Positions 1 through 10,374 of a stretch of DNA of 64,000 bases are shown piece by piece. Positions within the stretch are counted from its first letter, which is position 1. The number at the start of each line of letters is the position of its first letter. Source of the DNA: Arthrobacter sp. N199823 (GTDB taxonomy: Bacteria; Actinomycetota; Actinomycetes; Actinomycetales; Micrococcaceae); assembly GCF_002929705.1 (NCBI RefSeq), contig NZ_PJIN01000010.1:49044-113043 (forward strand), given 5' to 3'. A program made the position numbers and the translations under genes. The notes under the pieces were generated by a model. It had not been told where the DNA came from. It was given only the letters and a program-made list of their open reading frames with translations, and did not search any database.

Positions 1-1071
1 AACGGTGTGGCCCCGCCCACTGATTACGTGCAGAATCCATCCATCAGTCAGATCGCCGCCACTATATTCGGTTCCGGCTCCATTGCATTTTTCATCATCG
101 TGGCCGCCACGGGCGCCATCTTGGTGTTTGCCTCCAATACGGCCTTCAACGGCTTCCCCGTCTTGGCCTCCATCTTGGCCAAGGACGGCTACCTGCCCCG
201 GCAGCTGCGCACCCGTGGCGACAGGCTCGCCTTCAGCAACGGCGTGCTGTTGCTGGCTGTGGGTGCCATTGTGCTGATTGTGGCCTTCAATGCCGATGTC
301 ACCCGCCTGATTCAGCTCTACATTGTGGGTGTGTTCATCTCCTTCACCGCCAGCCAGCTGGGCATGATGCGCCATTGGGGCCGGGAGCTGCTCACTGTCA
401 AAGACAAGGCCATCCGGTTCCGCATGAAGCGGTCGCGGGTGATCAATACGATCGGTTTCTCCATGACGCTGACCGTGCTGCTCATTGTGCTGGTGACGAA
501 ATTCGAACAGGGCGCTTGGATTGCGCTCTTGGCGATGGCCGTGCTGTTCGTGATCATGTGGAGCATCCGCGAACACTACGACAACGTGGCCAAGGAACTG
601 GCCGTGGAGACGGATTCGGCGATCAAGGCGCTGCCAGCCCGGATTCACGCGGTGATCTTGGTCTCTCACGTGCGTAAGCCGGTCATGCGGGCGATCGCCT
701 TTGCCCGCGCATCAAGGCCTTCCACGCTGGAGGCAATCACAGTTGATTTGGATTCTGCGGAGACCGAGGCCACCATCGCGGATTGGGAGCGGCTGTCCAT
801 CCCGGTACCGTTGACTGTGTTGGCGAGTCCTTATCGGGAAACGTTGACGCCGCTGATCGACCATATTAAGGCCATGCGCCAGGATTCACCGCGTGATCTG
901 ATAGTGGTATACATCCCGGAATACGTGGTGGGCAAATGGTGGGAGCAGCTGGTTCACAACCAGACGGCCCTGCGCATTAAGACGCGATTGCATTTTGAAC
1001 CAGGAGTAGTGGTTGCCAGCGTGCCGTGGCAGCTGAAGTCCTCCACCGACGCAAAGAAATATCAGGAATAG
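1..1071 (+). CDS. APC-superfamily permease, KimA-like potassium transporter (5' truncated by window)
   Basis: The reading frame is open through base 1, so the N-terminal half is missing. The visible 356 residues contain about five hydrophobic segments (roughly residues 25-45, 80-98, 102-120, 150-170 and 172-187). A cytoplasmic tail of about 165 residues follows, resembling the UspA-like tail of KUP/KimA-type carriers. The stretch with AKDGYLPRQL and RGDRLAFSNG closely resembles the B. subtilis KimA potassium transporter as I remember it, more than ordinary amino-acid permeases. Potassium as substrate is inferred from that resemblance. The methyltransferase gene starts 5 bases downstream, so the two are probably co-transcribed. 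A generic amino-acid permease remains possible. Confidence 0.8.
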   Translation, partial: NGVAPPTDYVQNPSISQIAATIFGSGSIAFFIIVAATGAILVFASNTAFNGFPVLASILAKDGYLPRQLRTRGDRLAFSNGVLLLAVGAIVLIVAFNADVTRLIQLYIVGVFISFTASQLGMMRHWGRELLTVKDKAIRFRMKRSRVINTIGFSMTLTVLLIVLVTKFEQGAWIALLAMAVLFVIMWSIREHYDNVAKELAVETDSAIKALPARIHAVILVSHVRKPVMRAIAFARASRPSTLEAITVDLDSAETEATIADWERLSIPVPLTVLASPYRETLTPLIDHIKAMRQDSPRDLIVVYIPEYVVGKWWEQLVHNQTALRIKTRLHFEPGVVVASVPWQLKSSTDAKKYQE

Positions 1072-1076
1072 AACTT

Positions 1077-2510
1077 ATGAGCGAGCCCACCAGTACCACC
1101 CGCCTCACCGTTACAGTAGGTCCCGTGGCCCATGGCGGCCATTGCGTTGCCCGGCATGAGGGCCGCGTGATCTTTGTGCGCCACGCCATTCCCGGCGAGA
1201 CGGTGGAGATCGCCCTGACCGAGAACGACGACGACGCCAAGTTTTGGCGCGCGGATGTCACTCGCGTTGTGGAAGCCTCGCCCGAACGCGTGGAGCACTT
1301 CTGGCCCGAGGCCGACGCCCTGCGCGCCGCCGCCCGCCATGGCTCACCCATCGGTGGAGCCGAATTCGGTCACATCTCCCGCAAGGGACAGCTGGAACTG
1401 AAGAGCGCAGTGGTGCGGGAACAGCTCGAACGCTTGGGCGGCCTGTCCGCCGACTCAGTGGATGCCTTGTTCAGTGCAGGTGTTGAAGATGTGGATGCGA
1501 AGGGCAATGCCGATCAGCAGGCTGGCCTGGGGTGGCGAACCCGTGTTGGTTTTGCAGTCACTCCGTCCGGCAAATTGGGCATGCACGCACACCGCTCGCA
1601 CACCATTCTTCCCATCCAGGAAATGCCCCTGGCCATTCCGGCTGTTGACGAGCTGCGCCTGTGGGACTTGGACTTCACAGGCATTGATCGTGTTGAGGTT
1701 GCAGCACCCGCCAATGGCTCCGGCGTTCTGGTGCTGCTGGCACCGGTTCATGGACTCAGCGACAAGGCTGCCGGCAGTGCCGTCAAGCGGATCGCCCGCT
1801 CGCTGGCAGCACTTCCCACCCCTCCCTCGGTTGCCCGCTGGAACCCGGAAAATAGTGCCATTGAAGTGGTCAGCGGCCGTGGCTGGGTCAAGGAAACCAC
1901 TGATGACCACGAGTTCCGTGTCACCGGTGACGGCTTCTGGCAGATTCACCGCATGGCCCCCAAGGTCTTGACGGACGCTGCACTCGGCTACCTGTTGCAG
2001 GGCGGCTACCTGAACGACGGCGCCGATGTGGCAGACCTTTACGCAGGCGCCGGCCTGTTCACCGCCCCGCTAGCTGACGCAGTAGGTTCCGATGGCAGCG
2101 TCCTCTCCGTGGAAGGCTCCCCAGGTACCAGCCGTGACGCCCGCAAGAACCTGCACGCCAGCGAGCAGGTAGAAATCCTGCAGGGCCGCGTGGAGAAGAT
2201 CCTCGGTACCCAATCCCGAGCATCACACACTGAGGCCGGACAGCGGCGCCACTTTGACGCCGTCGTCCTTGATCCGCCGCGCGCAGGTGCCGGCAAGGCT
2301 GTTGTCAGGGCCCTGGTTGCCACCGCACCCAAGGCCATTGCCTACGTTTCCTGCGATCCGGCAGCCTTTGCCCGCGACGTCAAGTACTTTGCCAACTCCG
2401 GTTGGAAGATCGAGAAGCTGCGCGCCTTCGATCTGTACCCGCACACGCACCACGTGGAAACAGTGGCGCTCCTTGTCCCAGTAACGGCAAAAGCCAGCAC
2501 CACCGACTAG
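1077..2510 (+). CDS. TRAM-domain class I SAM-dependent RNA methyltransferase (TrmA/RlmD family)
   Basis: The 477-residue protein probably makes 5-methyluridine in tRNA or rRNA. An N-terminal TRAM domain (about residues 5-65) precedes a Rossmann methyltransferase domain. The SAM-binding motif is DLYAGAGLFTAPLA near residue 316. LDPPRAG follows, and the nucleophilic cysteine lies in YVSCDPAAFARD near residue 425. The cysteines that hold the 4Fe-4S cluster in E. coli RlmD are absent: only two cysteines are obvious. The start chosen is the ATG 5 bases after the permease stop, because TRAM homology begins right after it. Substrate position cannot be told from sequence. Confidence 0.9.
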   Translation: MSEPTSTTRLTVTVGPVAHGGHCVARHEGRVIFVRHAIPGETVEIALTENDDDAKFWRADVTRVVEASPERVEHFWPEADALRAAARHGSPIGGAEFGHISRKGQLELKSAVVREQLERLGGLSADSVDALFSAGVEDVDAKGNADQQAGLGWRTRVGFAVTPSGKLGMHAHRSHTILPIQEMPLAIPAVDELRLWDLDFTGIDRVEVAAPANGSGVLVLLAPVHGLSDKAAGSAVKRIARSLAALPTPPSVARWNPENSAIEVVSGRGWVKETTDDHEFRVTGDGFWQIHRMAPKVLTDAALGYLLQGGYLNDGADVADLYAGAGLFTAPLADAVGSDGSVLSVEGSPGTSRDARKNLHASEQVEILQGRVEKILGTQSRASHTEAGQRRHFDAVVLDPPRAGAGKAVVRALVATAPKAIAYVSCDPAAFARDVKYFANSGWKIEKLRAFDLYPHTHHVETVALLVPVTAKASTTD

Positions 2511-2518
2511 GGCGTTCC

Positions 2519-5092
2519 GTGAACCAGAGCGCAGCGAAACAGCGGCCGCCCCGGCGAGATCTCACGCGTAACAAGCCCAAGAGCACCCTCTTGGCAGAGC
2601 GGCGTGAGGAACACCGCCGTGCCGCCATGGCCGCGGCTCGCGCGGCACTGGCCCCGGTGGACGCCGTCGCTTTGGCGGAGACCGGGCTCGACGCCGGACA
2701 GCTTCACGAACGCCGTGCCGCGGAACTGACCAATGCGGTGGCGCATGAAAGCAGCCGCAGTATTTGGGCCATTGTGCGGGCCAACGTCTTCACCTTGTTC
2801 AACACGGTGCTGGGGTGCTGCCTGGTGTTGGTGCTGGTGGTGGGGGATCCCCGTGATGCGCTGTTTGGTTTCATTGTGGTGGCCAACGCCGCCATTGGTG
2901 TGGTGCAGGAGTACCGCGCTAAGCGCACCTTGGACAAGCTCGCGGTGCTGCATGCACCGCGAGCCCGGGTGCTCCGAGACGGAGTGGAATCCGACATTGC
3001 CGTGGCCGAGGTGGTTCATGACGACGTCCTGCTGCTGCGCACCGGCGATCAAGTTCCGGCTGATGCCACGCTTTTGTCCTCTGAGGCGTTGGAGATTGAC
3101 GAATCCTTGCTAACGGGGGAGTCCGACCCCGTCAGTAAGGCTCCCGGTGATGCTGCCTTGTCTGGTTCTGCTGTGGTGGCCGGTTATGGCAGCGCTCGAG
3201 TTCACGCTGTGGGGGCCGAATCCTACGCGTCCGGGCTCACCGCCGAGGCGCGACGGTTCTCGCTTGTCAATTCCGAGATTCGCAACTCGATCAACCGCAT
3301 CATCTTGTACATTGCCTGGGCGCTGATCCCCATCATTGTGTTGGTCATCAACGGCCAGATGAGTGCGCACGGTGGCTGGGCTGCGGCTATTGCCTCGGGG
3401 CAGTGGCGCATTGCGGTGGTCAGTGCCGTGGCCAGCATTGTCGCCATGATTCCCGAAGGGCTGGTGCTGCTGACGAGCATCTCCTTCGGTATGGCGGCGG
3501 TATCCTTGGCTCGCAAGCAGGTTCTGGTTCAGGAACTGCCAGCTGTTGAAGGTCTGGCTCGTGTGGACATGGTCTGCCTGGACAAGACCGGCACGCTGAC
3601 AGAAGGCCGCATGGAATTGGCTGACACCACAGTCTTTACGCCGGTTCCGGGATGGGAATCGGTGCTGGCTTGGCAGGGTGCTCATCCCAATGCGAATGCC
3701 ACCGCTGCCGCCCTTTCCGCGTCCTACACGCAGGCCACTGCTGAGTTGGCTACTGCCGAAGTTCACTTCAGTAGTGCGCGCAAGTACAGTGCCGTCTCTT
3801 TTGGGCACGGGCCTGCGGCCGGGGACTGGGTGCTGGGCGCCCCGGAAGTAGTGCTTGGCGCCGGGGCTCACCCTGAAGCATTAGCGGCCTCATACGACGC
3901 CGCTGGCAAGGGCTTGCGCGCCGTAATTCTCGCGCACCGCACCGTGCAGGAACAGGCGGGCAAGCCGTCATCGGAGGGTCTTGCCGCGGAGGAAGAATTT
4001 AGCTTGGCGGGTCTGGCTCCCGTGGCCCTATTGGTGTTCCGCGAACGGGTCCGCCCGGACGCCGGTGCCACCTTGGCCTACTTCCGCGAACAGGGCGTGG
4101 AACTGAAAATCATCTCCGGTGACAACCCCCGGACAGTGGCCGCCGTGGCCCGCGATGTCGGCTTTATCTTCGACGGAGACGGATATGACGCGCGGGAACT
4201 GCCAGATGACCTTGAAGCGCTGGCCGATGTGCTGGAGCGAGAAAGCGTCCTGGGCCGGGTCACGCCGGAGCAGAAAAAGTCCATCGTGCTGGCCTTGCAG
4301 AGCCGCGATCACGTGGTGGCCATGACCGGAGACGGCGTCAATGACGCGCTGGCTCTCAAGCATGCCGACATTGGTATCGCCATGGGCAGCGGCGCGGCTG
4401 CCACCAAAGCGGTTTCGCGGCTGGTGCTGCTCGACGGACAGTTCTCCCACCTGCCCTCGGTGGTGGCTGAAGGGCGTCGGGTGATCGCCAACGTGGAGCG
4501 AGTAGCTAACTTGTTCCTGACAAAAACCACGTACGCCATCATCATTTCAGTGGTCATTGGCGTGCTGATGTGGCGCTACCCGTTCCTGCCACGCCAGCTG
4601 TCCATTGTGAGCTCCATGACAATTGGCATCCCGGCCTTCTTCCTTGCGTTGCTGCCGAATGCGCGCAGATACCAGCCTGGATTCCTTCGCCGAACACTCA
4701 TGTTCGCCATCCCGTCTGGAACTATTGTGGCCGCTTGCATCATGGCTGTGTACGCGTTCGCCCGAGCGTTCCCGAACCCAGCTTTGAGTGGTGAGCTGCT
4801 GATCCGTGAGGCGCAGACGGCTGTCACCATGACAGTTTTGTTGGTGGCCCTCTGGGTCTTGGGTACGTTGGCGCGGCCTTTTGACAAGTGGCGGGCCCTG
4901 TTGGTCGCTGCCATGGTCCTGGGATTGGTTCTTGTCATGGCCGTGCCGTTTGCCCGGAAGTTCTTTGCCCTCGATATACCCAGCGGGGGACTGTTAGCGG
5001 CTACTATTGCGGTAACTGCAGCAGGGTGCATCGCAATTGAGCTCCTCTACCGTTTCTTGAAGAAGCGCGGAGCAGTTTCTGAGCGTGAGTAA
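2519..5092 (+). CDS. HAD-IC family P-type cation-transporting ATPase
   Basis: This 857-residue membrane ATPase would pump a cation at the expense of ATP. The phosphorylation motif DKTGTLTEG lies near residue 354 and the hinge motif TGDGVNDAL near residue 603. The transmembrane ion-site motif is PEGL, and paired hydrophobic segments sit at about residues 90-130 and 260-320, with about six more at the C-terminus. No CPC or heavy-metal-binding domain is present, so it is not a P1B metal pump; the ion cannot be named. The GTG at 2519 lies 8 bases after the methyltransferase stop with a weak AGGG upstream. The ATG at 2627 is an alternative start, since family homology begins after it. Confidence 0.88.
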   Translation: MNQSAAKQRPPRRDLTRNKPKSTLLAERREEHRRAAMAAARAALAPVDAVALAETGLDAGQLHERRAAELTNAVAHESSRSIWAIVRANVFTLFNTVLGCCLVLVLVVGDPRDALFGFIVVANAAIGVVQEYRAKRTLDKLAVLHAPRARVLRDGVESDIAVAEVVHDDVLLLRTGDQVPADATLLSSEALEIDESLLTGESDPVSKAPGDAALSGSAVVAGYGSARVHAVGAESYASGLTAEARRFSLVNSEIRNSINRIILYIAWALIPIIVLVINGQMSAHGGWAAAIASGQWRIAVVSAVASIVAMIPEGLVLLTSISFGMAAVSLARKQVLVQELPAVEGLARVDMVCLDKTGTLTEGRMELADTTVFTPVPGWESVLAWQGAHPNANATAAALSASYTQATAELATAEVHFSSARKYSAVSFGHGPAAGDWVLGAPEVVLGAGAHPEALAASYDAAGKGLRAVILAHRTVQEQAGKPSSEGLAAEEEFSLAGLAPVALLVFRERVRPDAGATLAYFREQGVELKIISGDNPRTVAAVARDVGFIFDGDGYDARELPDDLEALADVLERESVLGRVTPEQKKSIVLALQSRDHVVAMTGDGVNDALALKHADIGIAMGSGAAATKAVSRLVLLDGQFSHLPSVVAEGRRVIANVERVANLFLTKTTYAIIISVVIGVLMWRYPFLPRQLSIVSSMTIGIPAFFLALLPNARRYQPGFLRRTLMFAIPSGTIVAACIMAVYAFARAFPNPALSGELLIREAQTAVTMTVLLVALWVLGTLARPFDKWRALLVAAMVLGLVLVMAVPFARKFFALDIPSGGLLAATIAVTAAGCIAIELLYRFLKKRGAVSERE

Positions 5093-5160
5093 GGCGTGCC
5101 TAACTGGCGTGCGGTCCCGTGCTTGACAAAGATAAAAGTAGTGGCGAGAGGAGTCCATCG

Positions 5161-7989
5161 ATGACTAATGTGGACAGTTTCGGTTCCAAAGGCGTACTTA
5201 ATGTAGCCGGAACCGATTACGAGATTTTCCGACTGAACTCGGTAGAAGGCGCCAAGAGCCTTCCGTTCAGCCTCAAGGTTTTGCTAGAGAACCTGTTGCG
5301 TACCGAAGATGGTGCGAACATCACAGCCGATCACGTACGTGCATTGGCAGGTTGGGACCCGAATTCGGAGCCCGACACCGAAATTCAGTTCACCCCGGCC
5401 CGTGTCATCATGCAGGACTTCACTGGAGTTCCTTGCATCGTTGACCTGGCTACCATGCGTGAAGCTGTCAAGGAACTCGGTGGCGACCCCACCCGAGTGA
5501 ACCCCTTGGCTCCTGCCGAAATGGTTATTGACCACTCCGTGCAGATTGACGTTTTTGGCAACTCCGACGCCGTCGAGCGCAACATGGACATTGAGTACCA
5601 GCGCAACGGCGAGCGTTACCAGTTCCTGCGCTGGGGACAGACTGCCTTTGAAGACTTCAAGGTTGTTCCCCCGGGCATGGGTATTGTGCACCAGGTAAAC
5701 ATTGAGTACTTGGCCCGCACCGTCATGACCCGCGAGGTCGACGGCGTATTGCGCGCCTACCCGGACACCCTGGTTGGCACCGACTCCCACACCACCATGG
5801 TCAACGGCCTGGGCGTGTTGGGTTGGGGCGTTGGCGGCATCGAAGCTGAAGCAGCCATGTTGGGCCAGCCGGTTTCCATGTTGATTCCGCGCGTTGTCGG
5901 CTTCAAGCTGACCGGGTCCATCCCGGCCGGCGCAACCGCAACCGATGTGGTTTTGACCATCACCGAGCAGCTGCGTAAGCACGGCGTCGTCGGTAAGTTC
6001 GTGGAGTTCTACGGTGAAGGTGTTGCCGGGGTTCCGTTGGCTAACCGCGCCACCATCGGAAACATGAGCCCGGAGTTCGGCTCCACGGCTGCCATGTTCC
6101 CGATCGACTCCGTCACGGTTGACTACTTGCGTCTGACCGGCCGCTCGGAAGAGCAGCTGGCACTGGTTGAGGCTTACGCCAAGGAGCAGGGCCTCTGGCA
6201 CGATCCTTCGGTAGAGATCAAGTTCTCCGAGTACCTCGAGCTGGACCTGTCCACGGTGGTTCCCTCCATCTCAGGCCCGAAGCGCCCGCAGGACCGCATT
6301 GAACTGAGCAACTCCAAGGCCCAGTTCCGTTCCGATCTGAACAACTACGTTGCCGCTGACGCAGACGCTGACGGCAACACGGTTGACGAGTCCTTGGAAG
6401 AATCCTTCCCGGCCTCCGACGCCCCGTCGTTCACTCACCCGGGTGCTCACACCCATGACACCGAGCGCACAGTGGTTTCCGCTGCCGCCGGTGCCAATGG
6501 CCGTGTGTCAGCTCCGATCCATGTGAAGAACGAATCAGGCGTTGAGTTCGAGCTGGACCACGGTGCAGTCTCGATCGCCTCGATCACCTCTTGCACCAAC
6601 ACCTCCAACCCTTCGGTGATGCTCGCTGCAGCCGTTCTGGCTCGCAACGCCGTCAACAAGGGTCTGTTGTCCAAGCCGTGGGTCAAGACCTCCGTGGCTC
6701 CGGGCTCCAAGGTTGTCACTGACTACTACGAGAAGTCAGGGCTTGTTCCGTTCCTGGAAAAGCTGGGCTTCTACACTGTTGGTTACGGCTGCGCCACGTG
6801 CATCGGTAACTCCGGTCCCTTGGACACCGAAGTTTCAGCAGCCATCGCTGAAAACGACCTGTCCGTGACAGCTGTTCTCTCCGGTAACCGTAACTTCGAA
6901 GGCCGCATCAACCCGGACGTCAAGATGAACTACCTGGCCTCACCGCCGCTGGTCATCGCCTACGCCCTGGCCGGTTCCATGGACTTCGATTTCGACACCG
7001 ATGCACTTGGCCAGGATGCCGATGGCAACGATGTTTTCCTTGCTGACATTTGGCCGAACCCGGTTGAGGTCCAGGAAGTCATGGACGCCTCGATTGACCG
7101 CGAGATGTTCACCAACTCCTACGCCACCATCTTCGATGGCGACGATCGCTGGAAGGCTCTGGAAACTCCCGAAGGCAACGTCTTCGAGTGGGATCCCAAG
7201 TCCACCTACGTCCGTAAGCCCCCGTACTTCGAGGGTATGAAGGCAGAAGCTGATCCGGTTCAGGACATCGCCGGCGCGCGCGTCCTGCTCAAGCTCGGCG
7301 ACTCGGTCACCACCGACCACATCAGCCCTGCAGGTTCCTTCAAGTCGGAAACCCCGGCCGGACAGTACCTGTTGGCTAACGGTGTGGAGCGCAAGGACTT
7401 CAACTCCTACGGTTCACGCCGTGGAAACCACGAGGTCATGATTCGCGGAACCTTCGCGAACATCCGTATCCGCAACCAGATCCTGGACAACGTTGAAGGT
7501 GGCTTCACCCGCGACTTCACCCAGGCTGACGGACCGCAGGCGTACATCTACGATGCATCCGTCAACTACCAGGCTGCTGGCACTCCGCTGGTAGTTCTGG
7601 CTGGTAAGGAATACGGCTCCGGCTCATCACGCGACTGGGCTGCCAAGGGCACCGCATTGCTGGGTGTGAAGGCAGTTGTCGCCGAGAGCTACGAGCGCAT
7701 CCACCGCTCCAACCTCATCGGCATGGGCGTCTTGCCCCTGCAGTACCCGGCCGGCGCCAATGCCGAATCACTGGGTCTCACCGGCACCGAGACGTTCTCC
7801 GTCGAAGGCGTCACCGAGCTGAACAACGGCACCACGCCCAAGACGCTCAAGGTCACAGCAGTTGCAGAAGACGGCACCACCGTGAGCTTCGATGCCGTTC
7901 TGCGCATCGACACCCCCGGTGAAGCAGACTACTACCGTAACGGTGGCATCCTGCAGTACGTACTGCGCCAGATCTCCGCAGGGAACTAG
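5161..7989 (+). CDS. acnA: Aconitate hydratase AcnA
   Basis: The enzyme interconverts citrate and isocitrate in the TCA cycle and carries a 4Fe-4S cluster. It has 942 residues, normal for actinobacterial AcnA. Cluster ligands are C478 in SCTNTSNPS and C544 and C547 in GCATCIGN. An acidic insert around residues 398-435, with a DADADGN stretch, matches the linker expansion known in actinobacterial aconitases. The C-terminal swivel domain carries [12 protein letters not shown]. The ATG follows GAGAGGAG at a spacing of about 7. The gene stands alone between the ATPase and dxs, followed by a hairpin-rich spacer. IRP-like RNA binding when the cluster is lost is known for some homologues but cannot be judged here. 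Confidence 0.97.
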   Translation: MTNVDSFGSKGVLNVAGTDYEIFRLNSVEGAKSLPFSLKVLLENLLRTEDGANITADHVRALAGWDPNSEPDTEIQFTPARVIMQDFTGVPCIVDLATMREAVKELGGDPTRVNPLAPAEMVIDHSVQIDVFGNSDAVERNMDIEYQRNGERYQFLRWGQTAFEDFKVVPPGMGIVHQVNIEYLARTVMTREVDGVLRAYPDTLVGTDSHTTMVNGLGVLGWGVGGIEAEAAMLGQPVSMLIPRVVGFKLTGSIPAGATATDVVLTITEQLRKHGVVGKFVEFYGEGVAGVPLANRATIGNMSPEFGSTAAMFPIDSVTVDYLRLTGRSEEQLALVEAYAKEQGLWHDPSVEIKFSEYLELDLSTVVPSISGPKRPQDRIELSNSKAQFRSDLNNYVAADADADGNTVDESLEESFPASDAPSFTHPGAHTHDTERTVVSAAAGANGRVSAPIHVKNESGVEFELDHGAVSIASITSCTNTSNPSVMLAAAVLARNAVNKGLLSKPWVKTSVAPGSKVVTDYYEKSGLVPFLEKLGFYTVGYGCATCIGNSGPLDTEVSAAIAENDLSVTAVLSGNRNFEGRINPDVKMNYLASPPLVIAYALAGSMDFDFDTDALGQDADGNDVFLADIWPNPVEVQEVMDASIDREMFTNSYATIFDGDDRWKALETPEGNVFEWDPKSTYVRKPPYFEGMKAEADPVQDIAGARVLLKLGDSVTTDHISPAGSFKSETPAGQYLLANGVERKDFNSYGSRRGNHEVMIRGTFANIRIRNQILDNVEGGFTRDFTQADGPQAYIYDASVNYQAAGTPLVVLAGKEYGSGSSRDWAAKGTALLGVKAVVAESYERIHRSNLIGMGVLPLQYPAGANAESLGLTGTETFSVEGVTELNNGTTPKTLKVTAVAEDGTTVSFDAVLRIDTPGEADYYRNGGILQYVLRQISAGN

Positions 7990-8007
7990 TCCCCATCCGC
8001 CGGCCCG

Positions 8008-8028
8008 AAAATCGCTGACGCGATTTTT
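8008..8028 (+). terminator. Predicted intrinsic terminator of acnA
   Basis: An 8-bp perfect stem (AAAATCGC with GCGATTTT) encloses a 4-base loop and ends in a run of T. It lies 18 bases after the acnA stop. Two further stems immediately follow, one with perfect 12-bp arms (8063-8074/8087-8098), which could reinforce termination. Confidence 0.6.
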
Positions 8029-8104
8029 GGGAACCTGGCGGGCGTGGGCCCACCCACGCCCTCCCTAACTCAAGCCGCTGGCGCGTCTTGAGTTAGGGCC
8101 CTCG

Positions 8105-8210
8105 GGCGTGTGGGCCCAACGTGGTCGGTTAGATTCGGCGCGTGGGCCCAACGTTTCCGGCGAGATCAGAGTGTGGGACCAACGTGTTCGGCTCGTTCCG
8201 GCGCGTGCGG
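8105..8210. repeat. Degenerate GTGGGCCCAACGT repeats
   Basis: Three units of roughly 30-35 bp share the core GTGGGNCCAACGT (starting near 8109, 8142 and 8173), each followed by a CGG-rich tail. The core centres on the palindrome GGGCCC. A related GCGGGCCCAC element occurs in the hairpins near 44221 and 46171. Confidence 0.55.
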
Positions 8211-8237
8211 TTCATCACTGTGGAGCAGGTTGTAAGT

Positions 8238-8309
8238 GAGAAATGCCGCCGTTTCTGGTTTTCGCTAGGGTTTGTTCCCTAGCGAAAACCAGAAACGGCG
8301 GCATTTCTC
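8238..8309. repeat. 33-bp perfect inverted repeat (long hairpin)
   Basis: Arms at 8238-8270 and 8277-8309 are exact reverse complements around a 6-base loop (TTTGTT). It sits 73 bp before the dxs start codon, in the leader of dxs or just upstream of its promoter. No open frame or transposase accompanies it. It could be a strong bidirectional terminator, but there is no poly-T tail. Confidence 0.85.
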
Positions 8310-8382
8310 GTCAAAAGTGTCCTCGCGAAGAGCCGCGGACGCGATATTGTTAGACGTTGACCGTGCACCCAGGAGGTAACCC

Positions 8383-10374
8383 ATGGGACTTTTAGAATCC
8401 ATCACGCACCCGCGTGACCTGAGCCGGCTCAGTGAGCAACAAATGGAGGAGCTGGCCCAAGAAATCAGGGACTTCCTCATCGCTAACGTGTCCCAGACCG
8501 GTGGCCATTTGGGCCCAAACCTGGGCGTTGTTGAACTGACTCTGGCCATCCACCGAATCTTTGATTCTCCGCGGGACAGCATCGTTTTTGACACCGGACA
8601 CCAGTCCTACGTTCACAAGCTGGTGACTGGCCGGCACGATTTTTCCACCCTGCGTCAGCAAGGCGGGCTGTCCGGGTACCCGGAACGTGCCGAGTCTGAG
8701 CATGACATTGTGCAGAGCTCACACGCTTCCTCGTCATTGTCCTGGGCCGACGGCATTGCCCGTGCACACCAGCTCCGGGGCGAAAATGATCGTTACGTGG
8801 TGGCCGTCATTGGCGACGGCGCCCTGACCGGCGGCATGACGTGGGAAGCCATTAACAACATTGCTGCTGACAAGGACCGTAAAGTTGTCATCGTTGTCAA
8901 TGACAACGGACGTTCCTACGCTCCCACAGTGGGTGGCGTTGCAGATTACCTGGCGTCGCTGCGCCCTGCCATTGATCACGTGCGGACCCACAGGAAGTAC
9001 GAAGCGTCCATGTATTGGGGCAAGAAGCGCCTTCAAGAAGGCAACGCTGCCGGCCGCTTTGTGTATAAGAGCTTGCACGCCGCCAAGAAGGGCGTCAAAG
9101 ACTGGTGGGCACCCCAGGGACTCTTTGACGATCTCGGCATGAAGTACGTGGGTCCGGTTGACGGCCACGACGAGAAGGCCATGGAGACGGCTCTGCAGCT
9201 GGCCAAGAACTACGGTGGGCCCGTCATTGTGCACGCGTTCACGGAAAAGGGCCGCGGCTATGCGCCCGCCCGTGCTGATGAAGACGATCAGTTCCACGCT
9301 GTCGGGGTCATTAATCCCGAGACGGGCCGTGCTGTAGAAGCGGCCAGCGGTAAGTCCTGGACGAGCGTTTTTGGTGAGGAAATCACCACGATCGCCGAGG
9401 AACGCGATGACATTGTGGCCATTACCGGTGCCATGTTGCTGCCCATGGGATTGGCTGGATTTGCGCAAAAGTACCCCGAACGCGTCATTGATGTGGGTAT
9501 CGCCGAACAGCACGCCGTAACCATGGCGGCCGGGATGGCCTTCGGTGGCCTGCATCCTGTGGTGGCCATTTACGCCACGTTCCTCAACCGAGCCTTCGAT
9601 CAGCTGCTCATGGATGTTGCCCTGCACAAGGCCGGGGTCACCATTGTGCTGGACCGCGCCGGTGTGACCGGGCCAGACGGTCCCAGTCACCACGGCATGT
9701 GGGATATGTCCATGCTGCAGATTGTTCCTGGGCTGCACTTGGCCGCTCCGCGTGATGCCGAGCGCCTGCGCGAGGAACTCCGCGAAGCAGTTGCCATTTC
9801 CGATGCCCCCAGTGTGGTGCGGTATTCCAAAGGCAATGTCGGGCCGGAAATTGTGGCCCTCGAGCGCTTGTACGACGGCGTTGACGTCCTGGCCCGCTCC
9901 CAGCACGAGATGCCCGGTGCCGGTGCGGACCCGCAGACAGATGTTCTGATTGTCAGCGTCGGGGCCATGAGCGAACTGTGCCTGGACGTTGCCAACCGCA
10001 TTGGTGCCCAGGGCATCAGCTCTACCGTGGTAGATCCGCGCTGGGTCATGCCCGTTCCGCGTTCAATCGTTCAGCTGGCCTCCCAGCACCGAATCGTCAT
10101 TGTGGTTGAAGATGGCGTGCGTGCCGGTGGTGTGGGCTCCCGAATCCGTCAGGAACTGCGGGCTGCTGGCATCGATACTGCGCTAAATGAGGTTGGTCTG
10201 CCCGTAGAATTCCTGGACCACGGCACTCGAGGTCAGGTTCTGGAACGTGTTGGTCTGACGGCGCAGCGAGTGGCGCAGGACGTCGTCGAACAGGTCCTTG
10301 GCACGAAGGTTCCGTTTGCCCGGCCTCTGCCAGGCCAGCCCGCCCCGCGCACAGGTCAGCTGCCGATCCTGTGA
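8383..10374 (+). CDS. dxs: 1-deoxy-D-xylulose-5-phosphate synthase
   Basis: This enzyme condenses pyruvate and glyceraldehyde 3-phosphate with thiamine diphosphate, the first step of the MEP isoprenoid pathway. The 663-residue protein has the TPP-binding motif GDGALTGG near residue 145. The transketolase pyrimidine-binding region [15 protein letters not shown] is near residue 423, and a C-terminal transketolase domain is present. The start is decided by AGGAGGT eight bases upstream of ATG. The stop overlaps the next start codon (GTGA), so a three-gene transcription unit with the two following genes is likely. Confidence 0.97.
   Translation: MGLLESITHPRDLSRLSEQQMEELAQEIRDFLIANVSQTGGHLGPNLGVVELTLAIHRIFDSPRDSIVFDTGHQSYVHKLVTGRHDFSTLRQQGGLSGYPERAESEHDIVQSSHASSSLSWADGIARAHQLRGENDRYVVAVIGDGALTGGMTWEAINNIAADKDRKVVIVVNDNGRSYAPTVGGVADYLASLRPAIDHVRTHRKYEASMYWGKKRLQEGNAAGRFVYKSLHAAKKGVKDWWAPQGLFDDLGMKYVGPVDGHDEKAMETALQLAKNYGGPVIVHAFTEKGRGYAPARADEDDQFHAVGVINPETGRAVEAASGKSWTSVFGEEITTIAEERDDIVAITGAMLLPMGLAGFAQKYPERVIDVGIAEQHAVTMAAGMAFGGLHPVVAIYATFLNRAFDQLLMDVALHKAGVTIVLDRAGVTGPDGPSHHGMWDMSMLQIVPGLHLAAPRDAERLREELREAVAISDAPSVVRYSKGNVGPEIVALERLYDGVDVLARSQHEMPGAGADPQTDVLIVSVGAMSELCLDVANRIGAQGISSTVVDPRWVMPVPRSIVQLASQHRIVIVVEDGVRAGGVGSRIRQELRAAGIDTALNEVGLPVEFLDHGTRGQVLERVGLTAQRVAQDVVEQVLGTKVPFARPLPGQPAPRTGQLPIL

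Larger units (their letters stand above)
7990..8382. other. Hairpin- and repeat-rich spacer between acnA and dxs
   Basis: This 393-bp non-coding stretch holds, in order, a terminator-like hairpin (8008-8027), two more stable inverted repeats (arms 8041-8048/8053-8060 and 8063-8074/8087-8098), a run of degenerate GTGGGCCCAACGT units (8105-8210), and a 33-bp perfect inverted repeat (8238-8309). The dxs leader follows. I see no coding potential. Confidence 0.75.

Noticed and set aside
8105-8210. CRISPR-like array beside acnA
   Set aside because: Units are degenerate, spacing is uneven, there are no unique spacers of constant length and no cas genes.
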